A stretch of DNA of 64,000 bases, taken from NCBI RefSeq assembly GCF_010682065.1, contig NZ_JAAGWG010000002.1:310001-374000 (forward strand). The letters run 5' to 3'. The notes beneath the pieces were generated by a model, which saw only the letters and a program-made list of their open reading frames with translations, was not told the DNA's origin and did not search any database. Numbering within the stretch: the first letter of the stretch is position 1; each line of letters opens with the position of its first letter. Positions 8,921 through 16,717 of the stretch are shown here, piece by piece. The position numbers and the translations under genes are program-made. The stretch comes from Blastococcus saxobsidens. GTDB taxonomy: Bacteria; Actinomycetota; Actinomycetes; Mycobacteriales; Geodermatophilaceae.

Positions 8921-10123
8921 GTGCTCGCCGTCCTCGCCCCGGGTCAGGGTGCTCAGAAGCCCGGGATGCTGACCGACTGGCTCGACCTCCCTGGCGCGGA
9001 GCCGTTCTTCCGCTGGGCCGGGGCGATCGCCGGTGCCGACCTGCTCTCGCTGGGCACGACCGGCGACGCCGAGGCGATCAAGGACACCGCGGTCACCCAG
9101 CCCCTCGTGGTGGCGATGAGCCTCTTCGTCGCCCGCGAGCTGGGCGGGCTGCCCGGCCCGGTGGCGCACTCCCCGCACGCCGGCCGCGACGTCGTCATCA
9201 CCGGGCACAGCGTCGGCGAGCTCACCGCCGCCGCGCTGGCCGGGGTGCTCTCGGTCGAGGCGGCCATCGCCCTCACCGCCGTCCGCGGCCGCGCCATGGC
9301 CGCCGCCTGCGCGCAGACGCCGACCGGCATGTCCGCCGTCCTCGGTGGCGACCCGGCCGAGGTGCTCGCCGCGATCGAGCAGCACGGCCTGTCGCCGGCC
9401 AATCTGAACGGCGCCGGGCAGATCGTCGCCGCCGGTCCGGTCGACGGTCTGGAGGCGCTTCGGGCGCAGCCCCCGGCCAAGGCCCGGGTGATGCCGCTGT
9501 CGGTCGCCGGCGCCTTCCACACCTCCTACATGGCCTCCGCCCGCGAGGAGCTCGAGGGCCTGGTCGGCGGGCTGCGGCCGGCCGACCCGAGCCGGCTGCT
9601 GCTCTCCAACGCCGAAGGCGCTGCGGTGGACTCCGGGGCCCAGGCGCTGACCCGGCTGGTCAGCCAGGTGACCAGCCCGGTGCGCTTCGACTCCTGCCTG
9701 GCCACGATGCGCCAGCTCGGCGTCACCGCCGTGCTCGAGCTGCCCCCGGCCGGTGCCCTCGCCGGCCTGGCGAAGCGGGAGTGGAAGGGCGCCGGGATCG
9801 AGATCCTGGCGGTCAGCAGCCCCGCCGATCTCGACCGGGCCCGCGAGCTGATCGCCGCCGAGCGGGGCCGCACCGAGGCCGAGCACTTCCCCGACTGGCG
9901 CATGGTCGTCGCCCCCGCCCGCGGCACGGTCAGCCCCGCGGAGATCGCCGAGGGCACGCACCTGCCCGCCGGCACCCCCCTGGGCTGCATCCGCGGCCGC
10001 CGCGAGGAGGTCAACGTGTCCGCCGGTTACGACGGCGTGCTGGCCGAGTGGCTGGTGCACGACGGCGACCTCGTGGACGCCGGTGACCCGATCGCCCGTC
10101 TCTACCCGGAGGTGCCGGCATGA
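8921..10123 (+). CDS. fabD: Malonyl-CoA:ACP transacylase with extra C-terminal biotinyl-like domain
   Basis: Residues 1-315 are a standard FabD: GQGAQ near residue 9, GHSVGE with nucleophile Ser97 and GAFHTSYM with catalytic His200. It moves malonyl from CoA to ACP. Residues 328-397 add a hammerhead domain like BCCP/lipoyl domains (VVAPARGTV at the start, DGVLAEWLVHDGDLVDAGDPI at the end), but the lysine motif (EAMKM) is replaced by RGRREEV, so it cannot be biotinylated. The GTG at 8921 gives the usual FabD N-terminus (MLAVLAPGQG) though its GAGGAG box is immediately adjacent. It overlaps fabH by ATGA. At 400 residues it is about 85 longer than typical FabD. Confidence 0.93.
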   Translation: MLAVLAPGQGAQKPGMLTDWLDLPGAEPFFRWAGAIAGADLLSLGTTGDAEAIKDTAVTQPLVVAMSLFVARELGGLPGPVAHSPHAGRDVVITGHSVGELTAAALAGVLSVEAAIALTAVRGRAMAAACAQTPTGMSAVLGGDPAEVLAAIEQHGLSPANLNGAGQIVAAGPVDGLEALRAQPPAKARVMPLSVAGAFHTSYMASAREELEGLVGGLRPADPSRLLLSNAEGAAVDSGAQALTRLVSQVTSPVRFDSCLATMRQLGVTAVLELPPAGALAGLAKREWKGAGIEILAVSSPADLDRARELIAAERGRTEAEHFPDWRMVVAPARGTVSPAEIAEGTHLPAGTPLGCIRGRREEVNVSAGYDGVLAEWLVHDGDLVDAGDPIARLYPEVPA

Positions 10124-11088
10124 CCGCCATCCAGCTGCCCGGAGGATCGCCGGGCGCCCGCATCCTCGGGTTCGGCAGCTACCGGCCCCGCAACCGGGTG
10201 ACCAACGACGACCTGGCGCAGCGGATGGACACCAACGACGAGTGGATCCAGGCGCGGGTCGGGATCGCCGAGCGCCGGTGGGCCGAGCCCGACGAGACCC
10301 TCGTGGAGATGTCGGTCGCCGCGGGCGGGAAGGCGCTGGCCGCCAGCGGCCTCGACGCCGGCGACATCGACCTCGTGCTCCTGGCCACGACCAGCCCGCC
10401 GAAGGCCATCCCCGGTCTGGCACCACGGATCGCCCACCAGATCGGGGTGCCCCGCCCCGGCGCCTTCGACGTCAACGCCGGCTGCGCCGGCTGGTGCTAC
10501 GCGCTCAGCGCGGCGTCCGACGCGATCCGCAGCGGCACGGCCCGCAACGTCCTCGTCATCGGTGGGGAGCGACTCACCGACTACACGAACCTGGACGACC
10601 GGGCCACCGCGGTGATCTTCGCCGACGGCGCGGGAGCGGCGGTCGTGGGACCGGCCGACGAGCCGGCCATCGGCCCGGCGGTGTGGGGCAGCGACGGCGA
10701 CCTGCACGAGGCGATCGCCATCCCCGAGAACGAGACCGGCATGAGCATGGCCGGCCAGGCGGTGTACCGCTGGGCCACGACCAAGCTCACCGACACGCTC
10801 CAGGAGGCCATGCGCCGTGCCGGCGTCGGCCCCGACGACATCGACGTCTTCGCGCCGCACCAGGCCAACCTGCGGATCATCGAGCTCATGGCGAAGCGGC
10901 TGAAGCTGCCCGAGCGCACCGTGATCGCCCGCGACATCGTCCGTTCCGGCAACACGTCGTCGGCCTCCGTGCCGCTGGCGCTGTCCGCCCTGCTCGAGAC
11001 CGGCGAGGCCAAGAGCGGCGACCTCGCCCTGCTGCTCGGCTACGGAGCGGGCCTGACCTTCGCGGGCCAGGTCGTCGTCCTCCCGTGA
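10120..11088 (+). CDS. fabH: Beta-ketoacyl-ACP synthase III
   Basis: A 322-residue thiolase-fold enzyme that starts fatty-acid chains by condensing an acyl-CoA primer with malonyl-ACP. The catalytic triad is visible: Cys122 (NAGCAGW), His247 (FAPHQANLRI) and Asn278 (SGNTSSAS). Length is typical. It overlaps fabD by four bases. In actinobacteria FabH often prefers branched primers; specificity cannot be read from the sequence with confidence. Confidence 0.95.
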   Translation: MTAIQLPGGSPGARILGFGSYRPRNRVTNDDLAQRMDTNDEWIQARVGIAERRWAEPDETLVEMSVAAGGKALAASGLDAGDIDLVLLATTSPPKAIPGLAPRIAHQIGVPRPGAFDVNAGCAGWCYALSAASDAIRSGTARNVLVIGGERLTDYTNLDDRATAVIFADGAGAAVVGPADEPAIGPAVWGSDGDLHEAIAIPENETGMSMAGQAVYRWATTKLTDTLQEAMRRAGVGPDDIDVFAPHQANLRIIELMAKRLKLPERTVIARDIVRSGNTSSASVPLALSALLETGEAKSGDLALLLGYGAGLTFAGQVVVLP

Positions 11089-11100
11089 GAGCCACCACCT

Positions 11101-11159
11101 CCGGAGTCGACCACTCCGGGCACAGCCCCACCCCAGTTCGCCGGGACACCGTGTCCCGG
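11101..11159 (+). promoter_or_regulatory. Two stem-loops between fabH and acpP
   Basis: The 118-bp gap holds CCGGAGT/ACTCCGG (11101-11119) and an almost perfect palindrome CCGGGACAC-C-GTGTCCCGG (11141-11159). AcpP must be made in large molar excess over the enzymes, so these may end or stabilise mRNA and mark a separate acpP transcript. No convincing promoter was identified. Confidence 0.45.
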
Positions 11160-11206
11160 ACGTCGGCGGGCACCGCCCGCCCCATCCGAGAGAGAGGACC
11201 CGCCGC

Positions 11207-11449
11207 GTGAGCAGCACCCAGGAGATCCAGTCCGGTCTGGCCGAGATCCTGGAGGAGGTCGCCGGGGTCACCCCGGCCGACGCCACCCCGGAGAAGTCCT
11301 TCACCGACGACCTCGACGTCGACTCGCTGTCGATGGTGGAGATCGCCACGGCCGTCGAGGACAAGTTCGGCGTCGCCATCCCGGACGACCAGCTCGCCAA
11401 CATCAAGACCGTCGGCGACGCGATCAGCTTCATCGAGAAGAACCAGTAG
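11207..11449 (+). CDS. acpP: Acyl carrier protein
   Basis: An 80-residue acidic protein with the phosphopantetheine site DVDSLSMVE (Ser40). It carries growing acyl chains between the fatty-acid synthase enzymes. The GTG at 11207 is preceded by GAGAGAGGA about nine bases upstream. It is flanked by stem-loops on both sides, consistent with a separate, abundant transcript within the fab locus. Confidence 0.96.
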   Translation: MSSTQEIQSGLAEILEEVAGVTPADATPEKSFTDDLDVDSLSMVEIATAVEDKFGVAIPDDQLANIKTVGDAISFIEKNQ

Positions 11450-11454
11450 AAACA

Positions 11455-11539
11455 CCCCCTGCCCCCCACGCCTCGCACGCGCAGGCGGAGGGGCCCTGCA
11501 GGGGGCTCGGGTCCCGCCGGCCGACCGCCGGCGGGACCC
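11455..11539 (+). terminator. Tandem hairpins after acpP
   Basis: Two structures follow the acpP stop: CCCCCTGC (11455-11462) pairing with GCAGGGGG (11498-11505), and a perfect 13-bp stem with 5-nt loop (GGGTCCCGCCGGC / GCCGGCGGGACCC, 11509-11539). There is no T-run, as is usual for high-GC actinobacteria. The first element recurs after accD. Partial termination would raise acpP relative to fabF. Confidence 0.65.
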
Positions 11540-11593
11540 GGCCGCCCACCGATCCGGCCGTGACCCGGCCGTCGTCCCGTACGAGGAGTACCC

Positions 11594-12835
11594 ATGAGCG
11601 CGTCCACCTCCGACGTCGTCGTCACCGGCCTCGGTGCCACCACGCCGCTCGGCGGTGACGTGACCAGCACCTGGGAGGCCCTCCTCGCGGGCCGCTCGGG
11701 CGTCAGCCGGATCACCGACGAGTGGGTGCAGGAGTTCCCCGCCCAGCTCGTCGCCCGCCTGTCCACCGATCCGGCCGACGCCATCGACCGGGTGCGTGCC
11801 CGCCGGCTGGACCGCAGCCAGCAGGTCGCGGTGATCGCCGCCGAGCAGGCCTGGGCGGAGTCCGGCGCCGCGGATGCCGGGGTGGCCCCCGAGCGCATCG
11901 CCGTCGTCTTCGGCACCGGCATTGGCGGGGCGCTCACGCTCCTCGGGCAGGACGACGTGCTGGAGGCCAAGGGCCCCAAGCGCGTCTCGCCCTTCACCAT
12001 CCCGATGCTCATGCCCAACGGCCCCGCGGCCGCGGTCGGCCTGGCGATCGGCGCCAAGGGCGGCGTGCACGCCCCGGTGAGCGCCTGCGCCTCCGGCGCC
12101 GAGGCGATCCGCTGGGGTCTGGACCTGCTGCGCTTCGACCGCGCCGACGTCGTCCTGGTCGGCGGCGCGGAGGCCTGCGTGCACCCGCTGCCCATGGCCG
12201 GCTTCGCCGCGATGCGGGCCATGTCCACCCGCAACGACGAGCCCGAGCGCGCCTCCCGCCCGTTCGACAAGGGCCGCGACGGCTTCGTGCTCGGCGAGGG
12301 CGCTGCGGCGCTGGTGCTGGAGCGCGCCGACTCGGCCGCCGCCCGCGGCGCACGGGTGCACGCGCGGCTCGCCGGAGCAGGCGCCACCGCCGACGGCTAC
12401 GACCTGGTCGCCCCGCACCCCGAGGGTGAGGGGGCCGGCCGGGCGATCACCGCCGCCCTGCGCGACGCCGACCTCTCCCCCGCCGACGTCGGGCACGTCA
12501 ACGCCCACGCCACCTCCACCCCGGTCGGCGACACGGCCGAGGCCGCGGCGATCCGCTCCTCCCTCGGCGAGCACGTGCTGGTGAGCGCCACCAAGAGCCA
12601 GACCGGCCACCTGCTGGGTGCCGCCGGCGCCCTGGAGTCGGTCTTCGCGATCCTCGCCCTGCGCGAGCAGATCGTCCCCGCGACGGCGAACCTCGACGAC
12701 CCCGACGACAACGCCAACGTGCAGGCGCTGGACATCGTCCGGTCCGAACCCCGCCGCGCCACCTTGCGCGCGGCCGTCAACGACTCCTTCGGCTTCGGCG
12801 GCCACAACATCGCGCTCGTGTTCACCACCGCCTGA
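11594..12835 (+). CDS. fabF: Beta-ketoacyl-ACP synthase II
   Basis: A 413-residue elongating condensing enzyme. The active site is intact: Cys165 (SACASGAEA), His305 (NAHATSTPVGD), Lys334 and His339 (SATKSQTGHLLGA). It extends acyl-ACP by two carbons using malonyl-ACP. The ATG has a GAGGAG box eight bases upstream. It is the only FabF/KasA-type gene in the locus, unlike the kasA-kasB pair of mycobacteria. Confidence 0.95.
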   Translation: MSASTSDVVVTGLGATTPLGGDVTSTWEALLAGRSGVSRITDEWVQEFPAQLVARLSTDPADAIDRVRARRLDRSQQVAVIAAEQAWAESGAADAGVAPERIAVVFGTGIGGALTLLGQDDVLEAKGPKRVSPFTIPMLMPNGPAAAVGLAIGAKGGVHAPVSACASGAEAIRWGLDLLRFDRADVVLVGGAEACVHPLPMAGFAAMRAMSTRNDEPERASRPFDKGRDGFVLGEGAAALVLERADSAAARGARVHARLAGAGATADGYDLVAPHPEGEGAGRAITAALRDADLSPADVGHVNAHATSTPVGDTAEAAAIRSSLGEHVLVSATKSQTGHLLGAAGALESVFAILALREQIVPATANLDDPDDNANVQALDIVRSEPRRATLRAAVNDSFGFGGHNIALVFTTA

Positions 12836-12878
12836 GCGCCGCCCGACGCCCCGTCCCGCCAGCCACAGAGGAGACGCC

Positions 12879-14291
12879 GTGACGACCGCCCCGGCCGCAC
12901 CGACCCTGACCGCCCCGGACCCGCGGGACCCCGAGGACCGCATGCAGCGATTCCTCGACCCGGGCTCCCTGCAGCTCCTGGCCGGGCGGGACACCTCCGG
13001 TGTGCTGGCCGCCCGGGGCACGGTGTCCGGCAGCCCGGTGGTGGTGTTCTGCACCGACGCCACCGTCATGGGTGGCGCGATGGGGATCGACGGCTGCCGG
13101 CACATCGTCGACGCGATCGACACGGCCCTGCGCGAGCGGGTGCCGGTGGTCGGCATCTGGCACTCCGGGGGCGCCCGGCTGGCCGAGGGCGTCACCGCCC
13201 TGCACGCGGTCGGCGAGGTGTTCGCCGCCATGGTGCGGTCCTCGGGCCGGATCCCGCAGATCTCGGTGGTGCTCGGGCCCGCCGCCGGCGGCGCGGCCTA
13301 CGGTCCGGCCCTCACCGACCTGGTGATCATGGGCCCGGCCGGCCGGGTGTTCGTCACCGGACCCGAGGTGGTCCGCTCGGTCACCGGCGAGAACGTGGAC
13401 ATGGAGAGCCTGGGTGGCCCGGACACCCACGGCCGGCGCAGCGGCGTCGTGCACGTGGTCACCGACTCCGAGGCCGCCGCGCTGGAGACCGCGCGGCACG
13501 CCGTCGACCTGCTCGCCGCGCAGGGCACCTTCGCCCCGGCCGCCGACGAGCCCGCCGTCGACCTCGGGGCGCTGCTGCCCGAGCAGACCAACCGCGCCTA
13601 CGACGTGAAGCCGCTGGTGTCCTCGGTGCTCGACGAGCCCGGCCTGGAGCTGCACCCCCGCTTCGCACCGAACGTCGTCACCACGCTCGGCCGGCTCGCC
13701 GGTCGCACGGTCGGCGTCATCGCCAACAACCCGCTGCGGCTGGGCGGCTGCCTGGACTCCGCGTCGGCGGAGAAGGCGGCCCGGTTCGTCCGGATGTGCG
13801 ACGCGTTCGGCGTCCCGCTGGTCGTGCTGGTCGACGTGCCCGGCTACCTGCCCGGTGTCGGCCAGGAGTGGGACGGCGTCGTGCGTCGCGGCGCGAAGCT
13901 GCTGCACGCGTTCGCCGAGGCGGTGGTCCCCCGCGTGACGCTGGTGACCCGCAAGTCCTACGGCGGCGCCTACATCGCCATGAACGCCCGCTCGCTGGGG
14001 GCCACGAAGGTCTTCGCCTGGCCTGGCGCGGAGGTCGCCGTCATGGGCGCGAAGGCCGCCGTGGGCATCCTGCACCGCAAGAAGCTGGCCGCGGCCCCGC
14101 CCGGGGAGCGCGAGGCGCTGCACGCCCAGCTGGCCGAGGAGCACGAGCGGATCGCCGGCGGGGTGAACCGGGCGCTGCAGATCGGCGTCGTGGACGAGGT
14201 CGTGCAGCCCGCCGAGACGCGGCGGCGGCTGATCCAGGCGCTGGCCGAGGCGCCGCTCGGACGCGGAGCGCACGGCAACATCCCGCTCTGA
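12879..14291 (+). CDS. accD6: Acyl-CoA carboxylase carboxyltransferase beta subunit (AccD6-like)
   Basis: About 470 residues with the two crotonase-fold halves of the carboxyltransferase family. Oxyanion-hole regions are visible (LGPAAGGAAYGPAL in the N half, RKSYGGAYIAM in the C half). It transfers carboxyl from biotin-BCCP to acetyl- or propionyl-CoA, making malonyl-CoA for FabD. Length and position directly after the FAS-II genes match mycobacterial accD6 (fabD-acpM-kasA-kasB-accD6). The GTG at 12879 has an AGAGGAG box. The open frame runs upstream inside fabF but that part is a shadow. Confidence 0.92.
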   Translation: MTTAPAAPTLTAPDPRDPEDRMQRFLDPGSLQLLAGRDTSGVLAARGTVSGSPVVVFCTDATVMGGAMGIDGCRHIVDAIDTALRERVPVVGIWHSGGARLAEGVTALHAVGEVFAAMVRSSGRIPQISVVLGPAAGGAAYGPALTDLVIMGPAGRVFVTGPEVVRSVTGENVDMESLGGPDTHGRRSGVVHVVTDSEAAALETARHAVDLLAAQGTFAPAADEPAVDLGALLPEQTNRAYDVKPLVSSVLDEPGLELHPRFAPNVVTTLGRLAGRTVGVIANNPLRLGGCLDSASAEKAARFVRMCDAFGVPLVVLVDVPGYLPGVGQEWDGVVRRGAKLLHAFAEAVVPRVTLVTRKSYGGAYIAMNARSLGATKVFAWPGAEVAVMGAKAAVGILHRKKLAAAPPGEREALHAQLAEEHERIAGGVNRALQIGVVDEVVQPAETRRRLIQALAEAPLGRGAHGNIPL

Positions 14292-14298
14292 AGAAGGA

Positions 14299-14347
14299 CC
14301 CCCTGCCCCCCACCGCTCGCACGCTCGCGGCGGGCCCCCGCAGGGGG
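14299..14347 (+). terminator. Hairpin after accD6, related to the one after acpP
   Basis: CCCCCTGC (14299-14306) pairs with GCAGGGGG (14340-14347) just past the accD6 stop. Arms, the following CCCCCAC and the CTCGCACGC core are shared with the element at 11455-11505, so this is a repeated terminator-like unit. Confidence 0.6.
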
Positions 14348-14429
14348 CCGCTCCAGTACGTCACCACGAGAAAGGTCGTCCGGACGCCGCTTCCCCGACG
14401 GCGCCCGAACGACCTGGTCCCAGGCTACG

Positions 14430-14459
14430 ACGACTCCCCGCAGGTTCGCGGGGTGTCGT
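14430..14459. terminator. Bidirectional hairpin between accD6 and the DUF3145 gene
   Basis: ACGAC-T-CCCCGC pairs with GCGGGG-T-GTCGT around a 6-nt loop (11 pairs, one T-T mismatch). It sits 20 bp past the stop of the convergent minus-strand gene, well placed to stop transcription from either side. Confidence 0.6.
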
Positions 14460-14478
14460 GCTCGGATCGTGATGAAGG

Positions 14479-14979
14479 TCAGACGACCTGGTGCAGCCAG
14501 GTGGCCGGGCTGCCGTCGCCGGCGTGCCGGTAGACCTCGAGGTCGGAGTCCCAGGCCGCGCCGAGCAACTCGTCGACGCCGTGCCGGAAGGCCTCGATCG
14601 ACGACGTCGTCGCCGCGAGGTGCCGCAGCTGCTGCTCGCTGATCATGATGTCGCCGTTGGCGCTGGTGGGCGCACGGAAGACGCCCTTGCCTGGCACGTA
14701 GGACATGCGCTCGCCGTCGTTGCCGTGGCTGGCTTCCTCGGTGACCTCGAAGCGCAGCATCGGCCACGCGCGCAGCGCAGCGACGAGCTTGGCGCCGGTA
14801 CCGGGCGAACCCGTCCAGGCCACTTCGGCACGGTAGGAACCGTGCGCCGCGGGCTGCTCAGCCCACGACAGGGAGACCGGCGCGCCGACCACGCGCTCAA
14901 GCGCCCACTCGACGTGCTGGCAGAGCGCCTTCGGGCACGCGTGCACGAAGACGACACCCTGGGTTGACCGTCGCTGCAC
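14479..14979 (-). CDS. DUF3145 family protein
   Basis: About 166 residues, cytoplasmic, matching the actinobacterial DUF3145 family (GVVFVHACPKALCQHVEWAL near the start, a central YRAEVAWTG and FEVTEE). This family is found next to fabF in other actinobacteria, so it may be tied to lipid metabolism, but no activity is known to me. The GTG at 14979 has a GGAGG six bases upstream. It is convergent with accD6 and separated from it by a hairpin. Confidence 0.85.
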   Translation of the reverse strand: MQRRSTQGVVFVHACPKALCQHVEWALERVVGAPVSLSWAEQPAAHGSYRAEVAWTGSPGTGAKLVAALRAWPMLRFEVTEEASHGNDGERMSYVPGKGVFRAPTSANGDIMISEQQLRHLAATTSSIEAFRHGVDELLGAAWDSDLEVYRHAGDGSPATWLHQVV

Positions 14980-15422
14980 GGGGCACCTCCATCGACTCGA
15001 TCGGTCTCGTCTTCCCCTACGGACCCATCGATTCGGTGACGCGCTGTGTTCGGCAGTGACACCAGCCAGGTTGCTGCTCCAAGGATGCACGATGGTCCCC
15101 CCATCGCGCCAGCCCGAGTGCGACATCTGGGACGAAAGTGAAGGTTGATCACGCAACGAGCGTCTTGCCGCTGGTCAGGCCCCGATACCACGTCGCTCGG
15201 CCCGGCGTCCACCCCGCCGCCCACGTCGCACGCGACCGTCCTCGTGCCGCATTCGCGCTCAGCAGGGCCGACGGCGGCGATACCGCACTCCGGCATGACC
15301 CATCTCACTCTGCGTCACCGGTGGTGGCTGCGCGGAGGGCGCCCGGCCGCGCTGACCTGCACTGCCACGGTCGTCGTCGTCACCCAGCGTGCCGCTGGCG
15401 ACACGAACCGTCGAGCAGTGGG
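14980..15422. other. 443-bp intergenic region
   Basis: It lies between two minus-strand genes and must contain the DUF3145 promoter and the 3' end of the GGDEF transcript. The short frames that cross it lack ribosome-binding sites and coding character. I see no RNA gene, strong palindrome or mobile-element trace. Confidence 0.5.
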
Positions 15423-16568
15423 TCAGGCGTCCAGCACCCGGACGCGGTCGCCGCCCCCGGTCTTCGCCTGGTACATCGCCACGTCGGCCCGGTGCAGCAG
15501 GTCCTCGACGTCCTCGCCGGGGTCGATCTCGGCCACGCCCACGCTCGCCGTCACGCCGTACCGGGCGCCGGTGGTGGCCACCGCCTGGCGCAGCCGCTCG
15601 GCCAGCAACTCGGCCGAGGAACCCGCGGTGACGTCGGCCAGCACGCCGAACTCGTCGCCGCCGAGCCGGGCCACGGTGTCGGTCTCCCGCACCGCGGCGC
15701 CCAGGGCGACCCCGACCGCGGTCAGCAGCGCGTCGCCGGCCGCGTGCCCGTCGGCGTCGTTGACGGCCTTGAAGCCGTCCAGGTCGACCAGCACGACGAC
15801 GGACCGGTGCCCCCAGGCCGTGGCGTCCACGGCGCGGGACACCCGCTCGAGGAAGCGGCGCCGGTTCGGGATGCCGGTGAGCGGGTCGGTGGACGCCAGC
15901 ATCTCCTGGGTCCGGATGAGCAGCACCTGCCGGTCGTAGGAAGCCCACGAGTTGGCCGAGGCCATCGCGCAGACGATCGTGAAGACGCCCATGACGGTGA
16001 GGAAGAAGGCCCCGGTGTCGGTGAAGCCCGGGAGCTCCACGAACAGCAGGTAGCCGCTGGTCATCACCGTCCCCATCGCGACCACACCCTGCGGGGAGTA
16101 GGCGACGGCGGTGAACGTGAGGGTCAGGAACAGCAGCGCGTCCAGCGGGCTGGCCGAACCGCCGTCCAGCCGGGTGGCGACGATGACCACCGCCGCGGTG
16201 CCGATGGACCAGGCATAGAAGAACGCCGGGCCGCGCCAGTCACGCATCATCGCCGCCAACGGCAGCAGGAACATCGCCGGCGCCGCCACGGCCACGGCCG
16301 CGGCCAGGCCGAGCAGCCACACGTTGTGGTGGCTGGGCCCGTCGGTCAGGAGGGCGTAACCGGCGACGGCGAACGCGGAGATCTCGGTGATGAGGACGCC
16401 GATGCGCACGTGACGCACCCAGTAGGAGGCCCGGTCGTCGTCGTCGGCGAGCGTCCGGAACAGCCCGGCCCGCACCGTGGCGAGCGCCTGCCGGACCCGC
16501 CCGACGGGCATCCCGTCGAACGGTGTCGCACCGCTCGCTCGGCGGTCTCCTGCGGGTAGCTGGCTCAC
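15423..16568 (-). CDS. Membrane GGDEF protein (probable diguanylate cyclase)
   Basis: About 381 residues: roughly five to six membrane helices (residues 60-215, MASE-like), then a GGDEF domain. The motif RLGGDEFGV is intact, and DPLTGIPNRRRF and the DLDGFKAVND metal-binding stretch are present, so it should make c-di-GMP from two GTP. No allosteric I-site RxxD is obvious just upstream of GGDEF (RETD is present, which does fit RxxD). The start is uncertain: GTG at 16568 is weakly supported, and an ATG at 16511 sits in a hairpin loop, so the first 19 codons may instead be leader RNA. Confidence 0.85.
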   Translation of the reverse strand: MSQLPAGDRRASGATPFDGMPVGRVRQALATVRAGLFRTLADDDDRASYWVRHVRIGVLITEISAFAVAGYALLTDGPSHHNVWLLGLAAAVAVAAPAMFLLPLAAMMRDWRGPAFFYAWSIGTAAVVIVATRLDGGSASPLDALLFLTLTFTAVAYSPQGVVAMGTVMTSGYLLFVELPGFTDTGAFFLTVMGVFTIVCAMASANSWASYDRQVLLIRTQEMLASTDPLTGIPNRRRFLERVSRAVDATAWGHRSVVVLVDLDGFKAVNDADGHAAGDALLTAVGVALGAAVRETDTVARLGGDEFGVLADVTAGSSAELLAERLRQAVATTGARYGVTASVGVAEIDPGEDVEDLLHRADVAMYQAKTGGGDRVRVLDA

Positions 16569-16630
16569 GCCTTGTCGATCGTCCGCGCGGGGCCCCTCCT
16601 TGAGGCCCCACCTCCCCCATCGGGGGGAAG
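16502..16630 (-). promoter_or_regulatory. Structured leader of the GGDEF gene
   Basis: Three stems in series: CCCCC/GGGGG with a 3-nt loop (16614-16626), GGGGCC/GGCCCC (16589-16609) and a perfect 7-bp stem CGACGGG-ATG-CCCGTCG (16502-16518) that holds an in-frame ATG in its loop. Such an arrangement could hide or expose a start codon. No known riboswitch consensus was recognised. Confidence 0.4.
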
Positions 16631-16717
16631 CCGTGTTCCTGACCCGGCGCGGATGTGCGGTGCGGTGTGCCGGAGGTCGCATGCCTGGTCAGGGGCTCGC
16701 CCGGGTAGGGGCGCGGG

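Noticed and set aside
6848-10426. A 1192-codon minus-strand frame across fasR and fabD
   Set aside because: Only its last part (PAP2 phosphatase) is real. The rest is the antisense shadow of fasR, fabD and fabH, with Gly/Arg/His-rich sequence typical of a GC-rich opposite frame and no domain.
10886-13231. A 781-codon minus-strand frame over fabH, acpP and fabF
   Set aside because: Antisense shadow of three genes with complete active-site motifs and ribosome-binding sites.
15145-15939. Plus-strand frame of 264 codons opposite the GGDEF gene
   Set aside because: It overlaps the GGDEF coding region in antisense, has no ribosome-binding site and a Ser/Arg/Thr-rich product typical of shadow frames.
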